DNA of 64,000 bases from an uncultured Tateyamaria sp. (lineage in GTDB: Bacteria > Pseudomonadota > Alphaproteobacteria > Rhodobacterales > Rhodobacteraceae). The translations under genes and the position numbers were made by a program. Within the stretch, counting starts at the first letter, position 1, and the number at the start of each line of letters is the position of its first letter. The notes beneath the pieces were generated by a model. That model was not told the origin of the DNA and did not search any database. It saw only the letters and a list, made by a program, of their open reading frames with translations. The stretch lies in NCBI GenBank assembly GCA_905480645.1, contig CAJQRC010000018.1:1-64000 (forward strand), read 5' to 3'. Positions 46,204 to 54,567 of this stretch are shown piece after piece.

Positions 46204-46455
46204 ATGAACGATGAAGAAGTTGTCGCTATTATCATCAAAGAACTTTTGGTAATAATGCCCAACGCTTCTGACATAGCCTCGGAGACTAATATCGTTCGAG
46301 ACTTAAGCTTGGACTCATTAGCGGTAATGGATTTAGTGATGGCGTTAGAAGACTACTTTGATATTTCGATCCCTTTGGATCGTATTGCCGACACAGAAAC
46401 TGTTTTCCAGCTAGCGGGTGTCGTACAGTCGTTACAAACAGAGGTTAGAGCATAA
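46204..46455 (+). CDS. Dedicated acyl carrier protein
   Basis: An 83-aa acyl carrier protein. The 4'-phosphopantetheine site is Ser38 in LSLDSLAVMDLVMALED. It should carry the long-chain acyl group from the ligase to serine palmitoyltransferase, as the specialised sphingolipid ACP does in Caulobacter. Its stop overlaps the SPT start (TAATG), indicating translational coupling. Confidence 0.92.
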   Translation: MNDEEVVAIIIKELLVIMPNASDIASETNIVRDLSLDSLAVMDLVMALEDYFDISIPLDRIADTETVFQLAGVVQSLQTEVRA

Positions 46456-47672
46456 TGAGCATTTTGAAAAAATTCGAAGAATTGCGTGGCGCTTACAACC
46501 ATGTAAAGGAGGCTGGCAACGACCCATTTTCTGTTTGTTTTGATGAAATACTATCTCCAACTGAAGGAGTGGTGTCGGGTAAAAAAACTATTCTATTGGG
46601 TACAAATAATTATCTAGGGCTAACTTTTGACAAACAAAGCATTGAAACTGCTGTTTCTGCGCTTCGCGAAAATGGTACCGGCACAACCGGTTCTCGGATA
46701 GCTAACGGCTCATATGGCTGGCATGCACGACTTGAGAGTAATCTAGCATCATTCTATGGCCGTGATCACGCCATGGTGTTCACCACAGGGTATCAAGCAA
46801 ATCTTGGAATTATTGCAACGTTGGCAGGTCGGGATGACCATCTCGTTATTGATGCGGATTCTCATGCATGCATTTACGACGCGTGTAAGTTAACCCCTGC
46901 TCCAGTAACTCGATTTAAGCATAATGATCCAAACGATTTAAGAACACGATTGGGCCGTATTAAAAATAATGGTGGTAATATAATCGTTGTCACTGAAGGC
47001 ATTTTTAGCATGCTCGGCGATAAGGCACCACTTAAAGAAATAGTAGAAGTGACTAAAGAGTTTGGCGCTTATCTGATAGTTGATGAAGCTCATTCAATGG
47101 GAGTTCTAGGCAAACATGGAAGAGGTTTAGCCGAGGAGTGTGGCGTAGAAGATGATGTCGATTTTATTTTAGGTACATTTAGCAAGAGCCTTGGAGCAAT
47201 AGGTGGGTTTTGCGTTTCAAACATTGCTGACTTCGATTTATTAAAAGTAGCCTGTCGCCCCTATATGTTCACAGCCTCTTTACCGTCTTCAGTAGTAGCT
47301 TCAGTAGTAACTGCGTTGGAAAAGGTAGAAAAAGGAGAATTATTGCGTGAAAAACTGATGAGTAATGCACGTTACCTCCATAGTAAAATGATAGCAGCTG
47401 GATTTTCCGTTGGTCCGGATGTAAGCCCTGTAGTTGCTTTAAGATTGCAGTCATCAGAAATGGCAATCTCCTTTTGGAATGCATTACTGAATGAAGGTCT
47501 TTACGTCAATCTTGCGCTTCCTCCAGCAACACCGGCAAATATGAGTTTGCTCAGATGCAGCGTAAGTTCTTCACATTCAAAAATACAAATTGATAAAGCT
47601 GTAGCACTTTTCACAAAGATAGGTATTGAGTTTGGAGTGATTGAGCCTGAACTTCTCGCCCAGTTTGGCTAA
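46455..47672 (+). CDS. spt: Serine palmitoyltransferase
   Basis: A 405-aa alpha-oxoamine synthase that condenses serine with an acyl thioester to 3-ketosphinganine, the committed step of sphingolipid synthesis. Motifs: LLGTNNYLGLTFDKQSIETA, GTGTTGSRIANGSYGWHARL, TTGYQANLGIIATL, IVDEAHSMGVLGKHGRGLAE and GTFSKSLGAIGGFCVSN, whose lysine (about residue 244) binds PLP. Related KBL and BioF enzymes share the fold, but the coupling to an ACP, a FAAL and CerR selects SPT. A partner ACP gene overlaps its start. Confidence 0.93.
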   Translation: MSILKKFEELRGAYNHVKEAGNDPFSVCFDEILSPTEGVVSGKKTILLGTNNYLGLTFDKQSIETAVSALRENGTGTTGSRIANGSYGWHARLESNLASFYGRDHAMVFTTGYQANLGIIATLAGRDDHLVIDADSHACIYDACKLTPAPVTRFKHNDPNDLRTRLGRIKNNGGNIIVVTEGIFSMLGDKAPLKEIVEVTKEFGAYLIVDEAHSMGVLGKHGRGLAEECGVEDDVDFILGTFSKSLGAIGGFCVSNIADFDLLKVACRPYMFTASLPSSVVASVVTALEKVEKGELLREKLMSNARYLHSKMIAAGFSVGPDVSPVVALRLQSSEMAISFWNALLNEGLYVNLALPPATPANMSLLRCSVSSSHSKIQIDKAVALFTKIGIEFGVIEPELLAQFG

Positions 47673-47701
47673 TCACTATAAGAATTTGTTGAAAGCTTTT
47701 A

Positions 47702-48619
47702 TTAACGAATAAGACCCTTAATCCAAAGTCGCCACAATACACCTGGTGCAGAAATTATAGGGTGTCGTTTTTGAAATTCAGTTAATTTTAACGGTTCACC
47801 CGTATGTCTTTCGACTTTCCACTGAATGTATTCAACTCTCTGGTCAAAAGTAAATGCGGCCTTGAATAAACGAACAACGTTCAACATCTTACCACAAAGG
47901 CTTTTCCAATACCATTTTCTCAAATAGTGTGGTTTTGATTTATGCGTTAACCCATCAGGCCAACCGTTTTGACCTTGCTTGTTAGCCGCGTAAGCGAGAG
48001 CCGGGGTCAACATCATATCGAAATAATTTTGGGCCTGTTGGTAAATAGTCTGGCCCCGATTATGACCTTCTTCAACGCGCAATTCCGCACCATAAGTATT
48101 TTTGAAAAGAGCAGTCCAAAAGTCAACTTTATTGTAATTTTTTGGAGCTAATCTGTCTGCCCATACTGCGCCAGTAGCCACTGCATCTGCAACATTATTG
48201 ACGACAATCAAATTTGCTGGCTTGTCACGACAATATAGTAAAGCAGAAGGCTGACAAAATCTCGCCCACATTGAAGTATCATGGCTATCCGGACACATTC
48301 TCTTGGCAAACACATTAGCAGAAACTATTGCTATTTTTGCACGAGTATTTGATCCATGTCGATAAATCACTGTGGGAGGTAACAATTTATTGGCTGACGC
48401 AGAAACCCAATTTTTATAATAATCATTATAATTTTCAACTAAAATATAGAAATCTAAAACACCTTCAGTATTTTCATTACGTAAGCAAGATCCATAGAAT
48501 AGTACCGCCAAAACAGACGACCCTCCCTCAGATGCAAGTTGGTTGGCAAATTCTCTTACTTCTTTGGGAACGGGACGATCAAGGCCTTCACGAACCAGAT
48601 CTTGCAAACAAACAGTCAT
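47702..48619 (-). CDS. Nucleotidyltransferase-fold protein of the sphingolipid locus
   Basis: A 305-aa protein without a firm family. Residues about 38-57 (LAVLFYGSCLRNENTEGVLD) read as the GS-x(n)-DxD entry of a nucleotidyltransferase fold, and FYILVENYNDYYKNW follows. The layout loosely recalls Tam41-type CDP-diacylglycerol synthases (KYG/HGSN-like turn, ALLYCRD). It overlaps the lipid kinase gene by 4 bp and lies tail-to-tail with spt. The position matches the gene next to spt in the Caulobacter ceramide-phosphoglycerate set (cpgA, from memory). Role in headgroup activation is inferred. Confidence 0.7.
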   Translation of the reverse strand: MTVCLQDLVREGLDRPVPKEVREFANQLASEGGSSVLAVLFYGSCLRNENTEGVLDFYILVENYNDYYKNWVSASANKLLPPTVIYRHGSNTRAKIAIVSANVFAKRMCPDSHDTSMWARFCQPSALLYCRDKPANLIVVNNVADAVATGAVWADRLAPKNYNKVDFWTALFKNTYGAELRVEEGHNRGQTIYQQAQNYFDMMLTPALAYAANKQGQNGWPDGLTHKSKPHYLRKWYWKSLCGKMLNVVRLFKAAFTFDQRVEYIQWKVERHTGEPLKLTEFQKRHPIISAPGVLWRLWIKGLIR

Positions 48620-49563
48620 TGTCCTAAAAACCCAATTGGTTGTGTTGCCACAATTTTAATATGACCTCGTGCGTCATAAAGTTCGCCGTCTAGTACAAAT
48701 TGATGATTAGACTTTATGTCAATAGTTTCAGCTCGACCGCTTAAGTATCCATTTTGTTTCATCCACGTCTTAAATATTCCAAGTACCAACAGGAAAATGC
48801 CAATAAAAATATGCCTGGGTGGCGCCGAAATATCAAGCCAATTCAAAAGTCCCCTACCCTCACCCCTGAATGGTTTTAATCCAAAAGTTAGACGCTTAAG
48901 TGAGCTTACTAAAACTAAAAAATGGCGATCTCCGTTAATGTGCCTTCCATTCACAAAAATTTGACACTTTTCATTCAAAACAATGTTTTTTTTCTTGATG
49001 GTGAACATATTACGACGCAAAACACCAATTATAGCCATAGCAACGGCTAAACCTTTGACAATGCCAATAGGATGGATTGTTTCGTTTGCTATTTGGACGC
49101 CATCTGAGAATGCTGCGAGCCCAAGTAAAAACCCTCTTTTTACTGGCTCCGAACGTTCTGGCCAACAAATTTCAAGCGCTGGACAATTAGTACGTCTATG
49201 TTGCAATTTATTTAATTTATTTTTTTCAAGTAACCGCTGCCAGCCTTTATATCCACTACCAAAATGTCCAACTTGTCCTGCAATTACATTAGTTTTACCT
49301 GATGGTAGCAATGCAAAAATGGGCCATTGGCTACCGTACGCATGATGAATATTACTTATAATATCACGCACAGTCCCATCACCGCCATCTATAACAATTA
49401 ATTCAACACCTTCTTTAGAAAACCTAATGAGATCCAGAAGCAGTTGATTATGACAACTTGGTTGAGCCACAAATATTGTTCTGCTGGGTGTAACCCGCGC
49501 AGCGACACCACCATTCTTACGATTTGCGCGACTAAGCGGATTACTAATCAATCCAATTTTCAA
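48616..49563 (-). CDS. Diacylglycerol/ceramide kinase-family lipid kinase
   Basis: A 315-aa DAGK-catalytic-domain protein: GLISNPLSRANRKNGG at the N-terminus, the nucleotide-binding IVIDGGDGTVRDIISNI (about residues 56-72), LLPSGKTNVIAGQ and VLDGELYDARGHIKI. The family phosphorylates diacylglycerol or sphingoid lipids. A member beside spt in Caulobacter (CpgB) is a ceramide kinase, so ceramide-1-phosphate formation is the best guess here. It overlaps both neighbours by 4 bp (ATGA-type junctions), so three minus-strand genes form a tightly coupled operon. Confidence 0.85.
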   Translation of the reverse strand: MKIGLISNPLSRANRKNGGVAARVTPSRTIFVAQPSCHNQLLLDLIRFSKEGVELIVIDGGDGTVRDIISNIHHAYGSQWPIFALLPSGKTNVIAGQVGHFGSGYKGWQRLLEKNKLNKLQHRRTNCPALEICWPERSEPVKRGFLLGLAAFSDGVQIANETIHPIGIVKGLAVAMAIIGVLRRNMFTIKKKNIVLNEKCQIFVNGRHINGDRHFLVLVSSLKRLTFGLKPFRGEGRGLLNWLDISAPPRHIFIGIFLLVLGIFKTWMKQNGYLSGRAETIDIKSNHQFVLDGELYDARGHIKIVATQPIGFLGQ

Positions 49564-50726
49564 TGATTAAGCCATGATTGCAACGGATGCGGAGCCCGCG
49601 CTGCTTGAAAAATTTGTAGACTGTGTACTATGAGCGAAATCAACGTCCAAATAGCCACTGAAATCAGCCCCTCAGCAGGATAACTAAAAAGAGCAAATGC
49701 CGTTAATATCGCAAGGTTTGGGTTACGTCGAGCAACAAACAAGCGGTACCAACTATCAAACTTACGCCAAATATGCATTTCAATACCAAATGCTTTGATA
49801 AAAATTCCTTCTTGAATTCTTTGAATAACATAACCAACCACAGTTATCCAAAACGCAATTATTAAAATTGATGGATTATCTGTTACTGACATAGCACCGA
49901 CTGCCCATGCCCAATACCAAAATGGGGGATGTATTAAATCTATACCATGATCGAAGATATTACCAAACTTAGATGATGTAAAAGTAACTCGCGCCAGTTT
50001 TCCATCAACCGTATCGAGAAACGTCATTATCCAAGCTGTAAATATCCCAAATATAAAAAATCCATTCCAAAACAACCAGATCGTCATTAAAACAAAGATG
50101 AGACTGACCAAGGTCACCATATTAGGAGTAATAAGTAGCCCTGCAAAACAGCGCACAACGGCGATCGCTGGCTTTGGCCAAAAATAAAGCGTGACAAAGT
50201 CAGTCACGCCTTTGTAGGACCCATTAAATGTACGTTGTTCCACAGCGCTTAATGTTTTAGGATTAAGTTCGACGACATAAGGCTCTTCTCTCTTACGTAA
50301 TCTCTCATCATAAGCTGTACTCAAGTCATCAGGGGTGCATATCTTTAAATCTGCCACCTTGGAAACACTTCCTTTTTTAATGTCATAAACTAAATCAGCT
50401 GCGCGATCAGCGGTTAAATAAGCAGCAACTGGACGCCCTTCGGAAACAAGAACTGTCCCCACTTCCTTTGCCAAATCAGCTAATAATATTTGTGAAAATG
50501 CATAATCCGCACTTATTACATAACAACATTCTGTTTTTGGTGATTTTCCATCCCATTGCGACAGGTCGCTTACATTAAGTCGAGCAAACATCCGCCTCAA
50601 CCGTTCAGTAGGTGACATGCCCCATATAGGAGTTCCAAGCCCAACCAATATAACTTGAGCTGGTCTATTAGCTTTTTTACAAATTGATGTTGCCATAGAT
50701 GGTTTTTCTTTCGTAAAAATCAGCAT
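49560..50726 (-). CDS. CDP-alcohol phosphotransferase with N-terminal domain, paralogue 1
   Basis: About 388 aa from the ATG at 50726 (an ATG at 50696 is also possible). An N-terminal domain of about 180 aa starts AQVILVGLGTPIWGMSPTER and looks like a degenerate NTP transferase. The C-terminal part has several membrane helices and a perfect CDP-OH-P signature, DTVDGKLAR...G...D...D, at about residue 235, followed by HGIDLIHPPFWYWAWA. It would transfer a phospho-alcohol from a CDP-alcohol to a lipid acceptor, here probably ceramide or ceramide phosphate. First gene of the minus-strand operon; divergent from the phosphoesterase gene. Confidence 0.85.
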   Translation of the reverse strand: MLIFTKEKPSMATSICKKANRPAQVILVGLGTPIWGMSPTERLRRMFARLNVSDLSQWDGKSPKTECCYVISADYAFSQILLADLAKEVGTVLVSEGRPVAAYLTADRAADLVYDIKKGSVSKVADLKICTPDDLSTAYDERLRKREEPYVVELNPKTLSAVEQRTFNGSYKGVTDFVTLYFWPKPAIAVVRCFAGLLITPNMVTLVSLIFVLMTIWLFWNGFFIFGIFTAWIMTFLDTVDGKLARVTFTSSKFGNIFDHGIDLIHPPFWYWAWAVGAMSVTDNPSILIIAFWITVVGYVIQRIQEGIFIKAFGIEMHIWRKFDSWYRLFVARRNPNLAILTAFALFSYPAEGLISVAIWTLISLIVHSLQIFQAARAPHPLQSWLNH

Positions 50727-50775
50727 ATCGGTTATGCTTATATATAAATTTAAACAACCATAAAACGCGAGAGTT

Positions 50776-51687
50776 ATGCATCTTTCCTTTGCCCATTTAT
50801 CAGATCCGCACAATCCTCTAACCCCAAATATTAAATTGAAGCAAATACTCAACAAACGGTTATTTGGGTATTTATCATGGCATCGCAAACGCCACTTGCG
50901 TCATAAGCCTGAAATTTTATCAGCACTCATTGACGATATAAGAACAACTGCTCCAGATCACATAGTGATTTCCGGTGATTTAGTAAATATTGCTCTGCCA
51001 GAAGAATTTACTGCTTCTCGTGATTGGTTAAAGAAAGTAGGCGCACCACAGGATGTGACTGTCGTTCCGGGAAATCACGACGCTTATGTACCTATACCAG
51101 AAAATCAAGGGATTGGTCATTGGAAGCCGTGGATGGTAGGAGATTGTGAAAATTACATCAAGTTTCCTTTCGTGCGTCGAAGAGGGCCAGTTGCTTTTGT
51201 GATGTTATCGACATCAAATCCAACCCCGCTATTTTCCGCAACAGGCGCTATCGGCAAACAGCAATTAAAACGACTGGAGAACATTTTAAGTAATTTGCGT
51301 AAGCTTGATTTATTTCGTGTCGTTATTTTACACCATCCCCCAGAAGATCATCCTACTATTCATCGCAAAGCGCTTCAGGATCGCATTCTTTTCCGAGAGG
51401 TTTTAGCACGAACAGGCGCAGAGTTAATACTACACGGACATCAACATCACAGTCACTTTGGATCAATACCTGGCCCAATTGGAAAAATACCTGTGCTGGG
51501 TGTTCCTTCAGCATCGATGGTTCTAAATCCGATCAAAGGGGACGAAGCACGATGGAATTTTATTAATGTTCACCGCAAAAAAACAAATTGGCTTCTTTCA
51601 AACCACACAAGATCTTTGACTGAACATGGCTTTAAAACTTTCGGAAAATGGCAATTAGCAGTTCCTTTCCCAAACATTTCTGTATAA
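50776..51687 (+). CDS. Metallophosphoesterase (calcineurin-like)
   Basis: A 303-aa metallophosphoesterase with the dinuclear metal motifs: SFAHLSDPHNP (D-x-H), DHIVISGDLVNIALPEEF (GD), VVPGNHDAYV (GNHD), VVILHHPPEDHPT (H) and LILHGHQHHSHFG (GHxH). Most likely a phosphodiesterase or lipid phosphatase; a role in trimming a phospholipid intermediate is inferred from the neighbours. It begins a plus-strand series to 58.6 kb. The ATG at 50776 lies 49 bp from the divergent gene's start. Confidence 0.9.
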   Translation: MHLSFAHLSDPHNPLTPNIKLKQILNKRLFGYLSWHRKRHLRHKPEILSALIDDIRTTAPDHIVISGDLVNIALPEEFTASRDWLKKVGAPQDVTVVPGNHDAYVPIPENQGIGHWKPWMVGDCENYIKFPFVRRRGPVAFVMLSTSNPTPLFSATGAIGKQQLKRLENILSNLRKLDLFRVVILHHPPEDHPTIHRKALQDRILFREVLARTGAELILHGHQHHSHFGSIPGPIGKIPVLGVPSASMVLNPIKGDEARWNFINVHRKKTNWLLSNHTRSLTEHGFKTFGKWQLAVPFPNISV

Positions 51688-51850
51688 AATTGAAAGGGTA
51701 TCTAGCAAGGCCACACAAAATAATAATATTTGTGGACCTATAAGTCTAATTCTTGAGTGACCATAAACTGTCAGATATTCATATCGTTGGTAAATTTGCC
51801 TTCGACGTAGCTCTTTCCTAACAGCAAAAACAATTTAATTAGGTGATAAT

Positions 51851-52288
51851 ATGGCCAATAAAACAATGATCAAATTCGGCCATCCAAATACGGTGATAGG
51901 ACAAACTGAACATTGGACGGTTCAGCTTCGACCAGAACAAGTAACATTGGGATCTTTGGTGCTGATTAGTAATGAACCAGTCGAGACTTTCGGCAATTTA
52001 TCTTACGAAGGTTTTACCGGGTTAAAACCAGTTATTGGTAAGATTGAGGATATTTTATATGATATGATTAATTATCAAAAAATAAATTATTTAATGCTTA
52101 TGATGGTTGATAATGATGTACATTTCCACGTCATCCCTCGCTACGATGGCACCAGAGAATACGAGGGGGTATTGATCAGCGATCTGGGTTTCCCTGGACC
52201 ACCGAAACTGAATAATTCGGTAACGCTGGAATTAACAGTAAAGAAACAATTAATAACTGAACTAAGAAAACGTTGGCAAGAAAGTTAA
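51851..52288 (+). CDS. HIT-family protein (second copy)
   Basis: A 145-aa HIT-superfamily protein with a reduced histidine motif, NDVHFHVIPRYDGTREYEGV, near residue 92. FGHPNTVIGQTEHWTVQLRP and LGSLVLISNEPVETFGNLSY precede it. It differs strongly from the HIT protein at 16 kb and belongs to the branch often found as 'HIT family' in alphaproteobacterial lipid loci. Substrate unknown. It lies 163 bp after the metallophosphoesterase and 21 bp before lptF. Confidence 0.8.
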   Translation: MANKTMIKFGHPNTVIGQTEHWTVQLRPEQVTLGSLVLISNEPVETFGNLSYEGFTGLKPVIGKIEDILYDMINYQKINYLMLMMVDNDVHFHVIPRYDGTREYEGVLISDLGFPGPPKLNNSVTLELTVKKQLITELRKRWQES

Positions 52289-52309
52289 ATACAGAAATAG
52301 CATGATTTC

Positions 52310-53506
52310 ATGACTATCCTCGATAAATACGTACTTTCGCAAACGATGCGCCGTCTTTTCATTGCTCTCAGTATTGTTTTGCTTACACTCATCTTAGAAC
52401 GTGTTTTAAGACTGTTTGAGTTCGCAGCTGCTAATAATGCGGCCTTTGGTTTAGTTCTGCAGATGGCAGCTAACTTATTACCGCATTACTTAGGCCTAGC
52501 CCTTCCTGCAGCATTTTTCATAAGCATATTATTGCTTATGGCACAGTTGGGCGACAATAATGAACTTGATGTAATTTTAGGCTCAGGCTCTTCAGTTAAA
52601 CGCATGGCTCGCACCATTATCATCATTGGTGTTATTTTTTCGGGTTTGAGCGTTCTTTTACTAGGTTATCTTCAACCATATAGTCGATATGGATATCGTG
52701 CAATCCGTCACGCTGCTACTCATGCGGTGTGGAATGAGGTAATCACAGCCCAAACCTTCTTTGCACCTGTAAAAGGCCTAACAATTCTTGCAAACGAAAT
52801 AGATCTAGATGGGCGCAGCTTATCTGGAATTTTTGTACATCAAATTGAAGATGACGGTCCAGAAATGACTATTACTGCGGGAAAGGGACAAGTTACTACA
52901 GATATTAAAACTGGTGACACTGAAATAGTGCTGCAAAATGTTGTTCAAATTATTGAACGCCCTGGTCAATCGCCCTATGCACTATTTTTAGGGAAACTGG
53001 TCTTCAAACCAGATTTTCCATTCAAACCAGCTCCATTTCGAGAACGAGGCAATGATCAACGTGAAATGACCTTGGGTGAGATTTGGCGCAGTAATAATCG
53101 GAAAAAAATTAGCGATAAAACCGAAAAAAATAAAATGGCTGCAGAAGTAAACGGTAGATTAGTACGATCCTTTTCTGTGGCAACTATGCCATTTCTAGCG
53201 GTGCCAATGGGTATAGCTGCTAAACGGCGCCGAAGGGGGCCAGCGGTAGCCACAGCTGCTATATTGCTGCTACTTTACCATTATTCTCTTGAGATTGGTG
53301 AAGGCCTTGTGGGCATTGGAGCCGTTTCTCCATTAATTGGCCTATGGGTACCATTCTCTTTATTTTCTTTTTTTTGTATAAATATGTTTCTGCGCATAGA
53401 TCAAAGATTGCGACCCAACAGATTTGAACAGTTATTTGATAGATTAGATAACGGTATTCAAACGATAAAACGAAATATCCTTTTAAGAGGAAAACCTAAA
53501 CAGTGA
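52310..53506 (+). CDS. lptF: LptF-family permease
   Basis: A 398-aa LptF/LptG-family permease: three N-terminal and three C-terminal membrane helices flank a periplasmic beta-jellyroll (about 110-275). The start MTILDKYVLSQTMRRLFIAL is typical, as are LPHYLGLALPAAFFISILLL and NELDVILGSGSSVKRMARTI. In the LPS pathway LptF and LptG pair with the ATPase LptB to extract LPS from the inner membrane. It overlaps lptG by 4 bp. Its place in the sphingolipid locus may mean a lipid other than LPS is carried. Confidence 0.9.
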   Translation: MTILDKYVLSQTMRRLFIALSIVLLTLILERVLRLFEFAAANNAAFGLVLQMAANLLPHYLGLALPAAFFISILLLMAQLGDNNELDVILGSGSSVKRMARTIIIIGVIFSGLSVLLLGYLQPYSRYGYRAIRHAATHAVWNEVITAQTFFAPVKGLTILANEIDLDGRSLSGIFVHQIEDDGPEMTITAGKGQVTTDIKTGDTEIVLQNVVQIIERPGQSPYALFLGKLVFKPDFPFKPAPFRERGNDQREMTLGEIWRSNNRKKISDKTEKNKMAAEVNGRLVRSFSVATMPFLAVPMGIAAKRRRRGPAVATAAILLLLYHYSLEIGEGLVGIGAVSPLIGLWVPFSLFSFFCINMFLRIDQRLRPNRFEQLFDRLDNGIQTIKRNILLRGKPKQ

Positions 53507-54555
53507 TAATTCTAATTAGTTACTTTGGACATGTACTGGGGACACGCATTTTGTCAGTTTTGCTTGCCTTTGTCGCACTTCTAGTACTGATGGATTTAAT
53601 CGATAATATTGAAGATATTCTTGAGCGTCGTGGTAATGTTGCAGATGTAATTCTGTTCGCCACTTATCGAATACCAACAATAGTTGAACGCTTGATCCCC
53701 CTGTCGGTACTCATTGGGAGCACCATGGGCATACTTGCTTTAGCTACACATAGCGAATTAATTATTTTGCGAGCTACAGGAATGTCTGCAATTAAAGTTG
53801 TCACATTAATGGCCCCAATCTGCTTGTTAATAATTTCAATCCATTTTTTTCTTGCCGATCGAATAGCACCCTATTCACAGCAGGCGTTTATAGACTGGTG
53901 GGAACCTCTTTTGAACCGTGGCGGCATACAATGGTTAAGAAGTGACGGTAGTCTGGTGCGGATTAGTGAAGTGTCACAAGATGGACGAACATTACTTGGA
54001 CTTAGTTTTTTTGAACGTGATGAGAGTGGACGTCTACTTGGCAGAATAACGGCAGCGGCAGCCGAGTTTAAAGGAGGTAATTGGCAACTCTATGACACTA
54101 AAGAAACAGTTCTCTCCAAAACTGGTCCAGAAATCATTCAAATGCCGACTAAAGCATGGCTCAATGGGCCAGACCCACAAATAATTCTAAATCTAATTGC
54201 GAGACCCGAACAACTGTCAAAGAATACCCTAGGTCAAATTCTTTCTGTTGCTTGGAGTTCAACGGCTGATCCTTCTGTATACAGCACTGAACTTATACGT
54301 CGTTCCGTAGGGCCTTTAACATCTCTAGTTATGATGCTCATTGCTGCATCTACTATTCGTGGTCAAAATAGATCAGGAGGACCACAACTTGGGGCTGCAG
54401 TAGCCCTTGGACTTGGGTTGACCTTTCTAGTTGTGGACGGCATGTTCTCAGCTCTTGGTAAGGCAGCGGTTCTTACTCCTTTTGTAGCGGCTTGGACCCC
54501 TCTTGCTGTATTTGTGGGGTTATCAACCTTCTTTCTTTTTCGTTTCGAAAAATGA
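53503..54555 (+). CDS. lptG: LptG-family permease
   Basis: A 350-aa partner of LptF with the same 3+3 helix plan: YFGHVLGTRILSVLLAFVAL, PTIVERLIPLSVLIGSTMGI, HSELIILRATGMSAIKVVTL, and a periplasmic domain with GGIQWLRSDGSLVRISEVS. The GTG start at 53503 overlaps the lptF stop (GTGA), indicating coupling. It would form half of the Lpt transmembrane core. The next gene, a CDP-alcohol phosphotransferase, follows after 12 bp. No lptB, lptC or lptA is in the window. Confidence 0.9.
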   Translation: MIILISYFGHVLGTRILSVLLAFVALLVLMDLIDNIEDILERRGNVADVILFATYRIPTIVERLIPLSVLIGSTMGILALATHSELIILRATGMSAIKVVTLMAPICLLIISIHFFLADRIAPYSQQAFIDWWEPLLNRGGIQWLRSDGSLVRISEVSQDGRTLLGLSFFERDESGRLLGRITAAAAEFKGGNWQLYDTKETVLSKTGPEIIQMPTKAWLNGPDPQIILNLIARPEQLSKNTLGQILSVAWSSTADPSVYSTELIRRSVGPLTSLVMMLIAASTIRGQNRSGGPQLGAAVALGLGLTFLVVDGMFSALGKAAVLTPFVAAWTPLAVFVGLSTFFLFRFEK

Positions 54556-54567
54556 TTAGGACATACA

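Noticed and set aside
46020-46214. A small frame between the CerR-like gene and the ACP
   Set aside because: Starts inside the CerR-like gene, ends inside the ACP gene and shows no domain; the 108-bp gap is likely just leader sequence.
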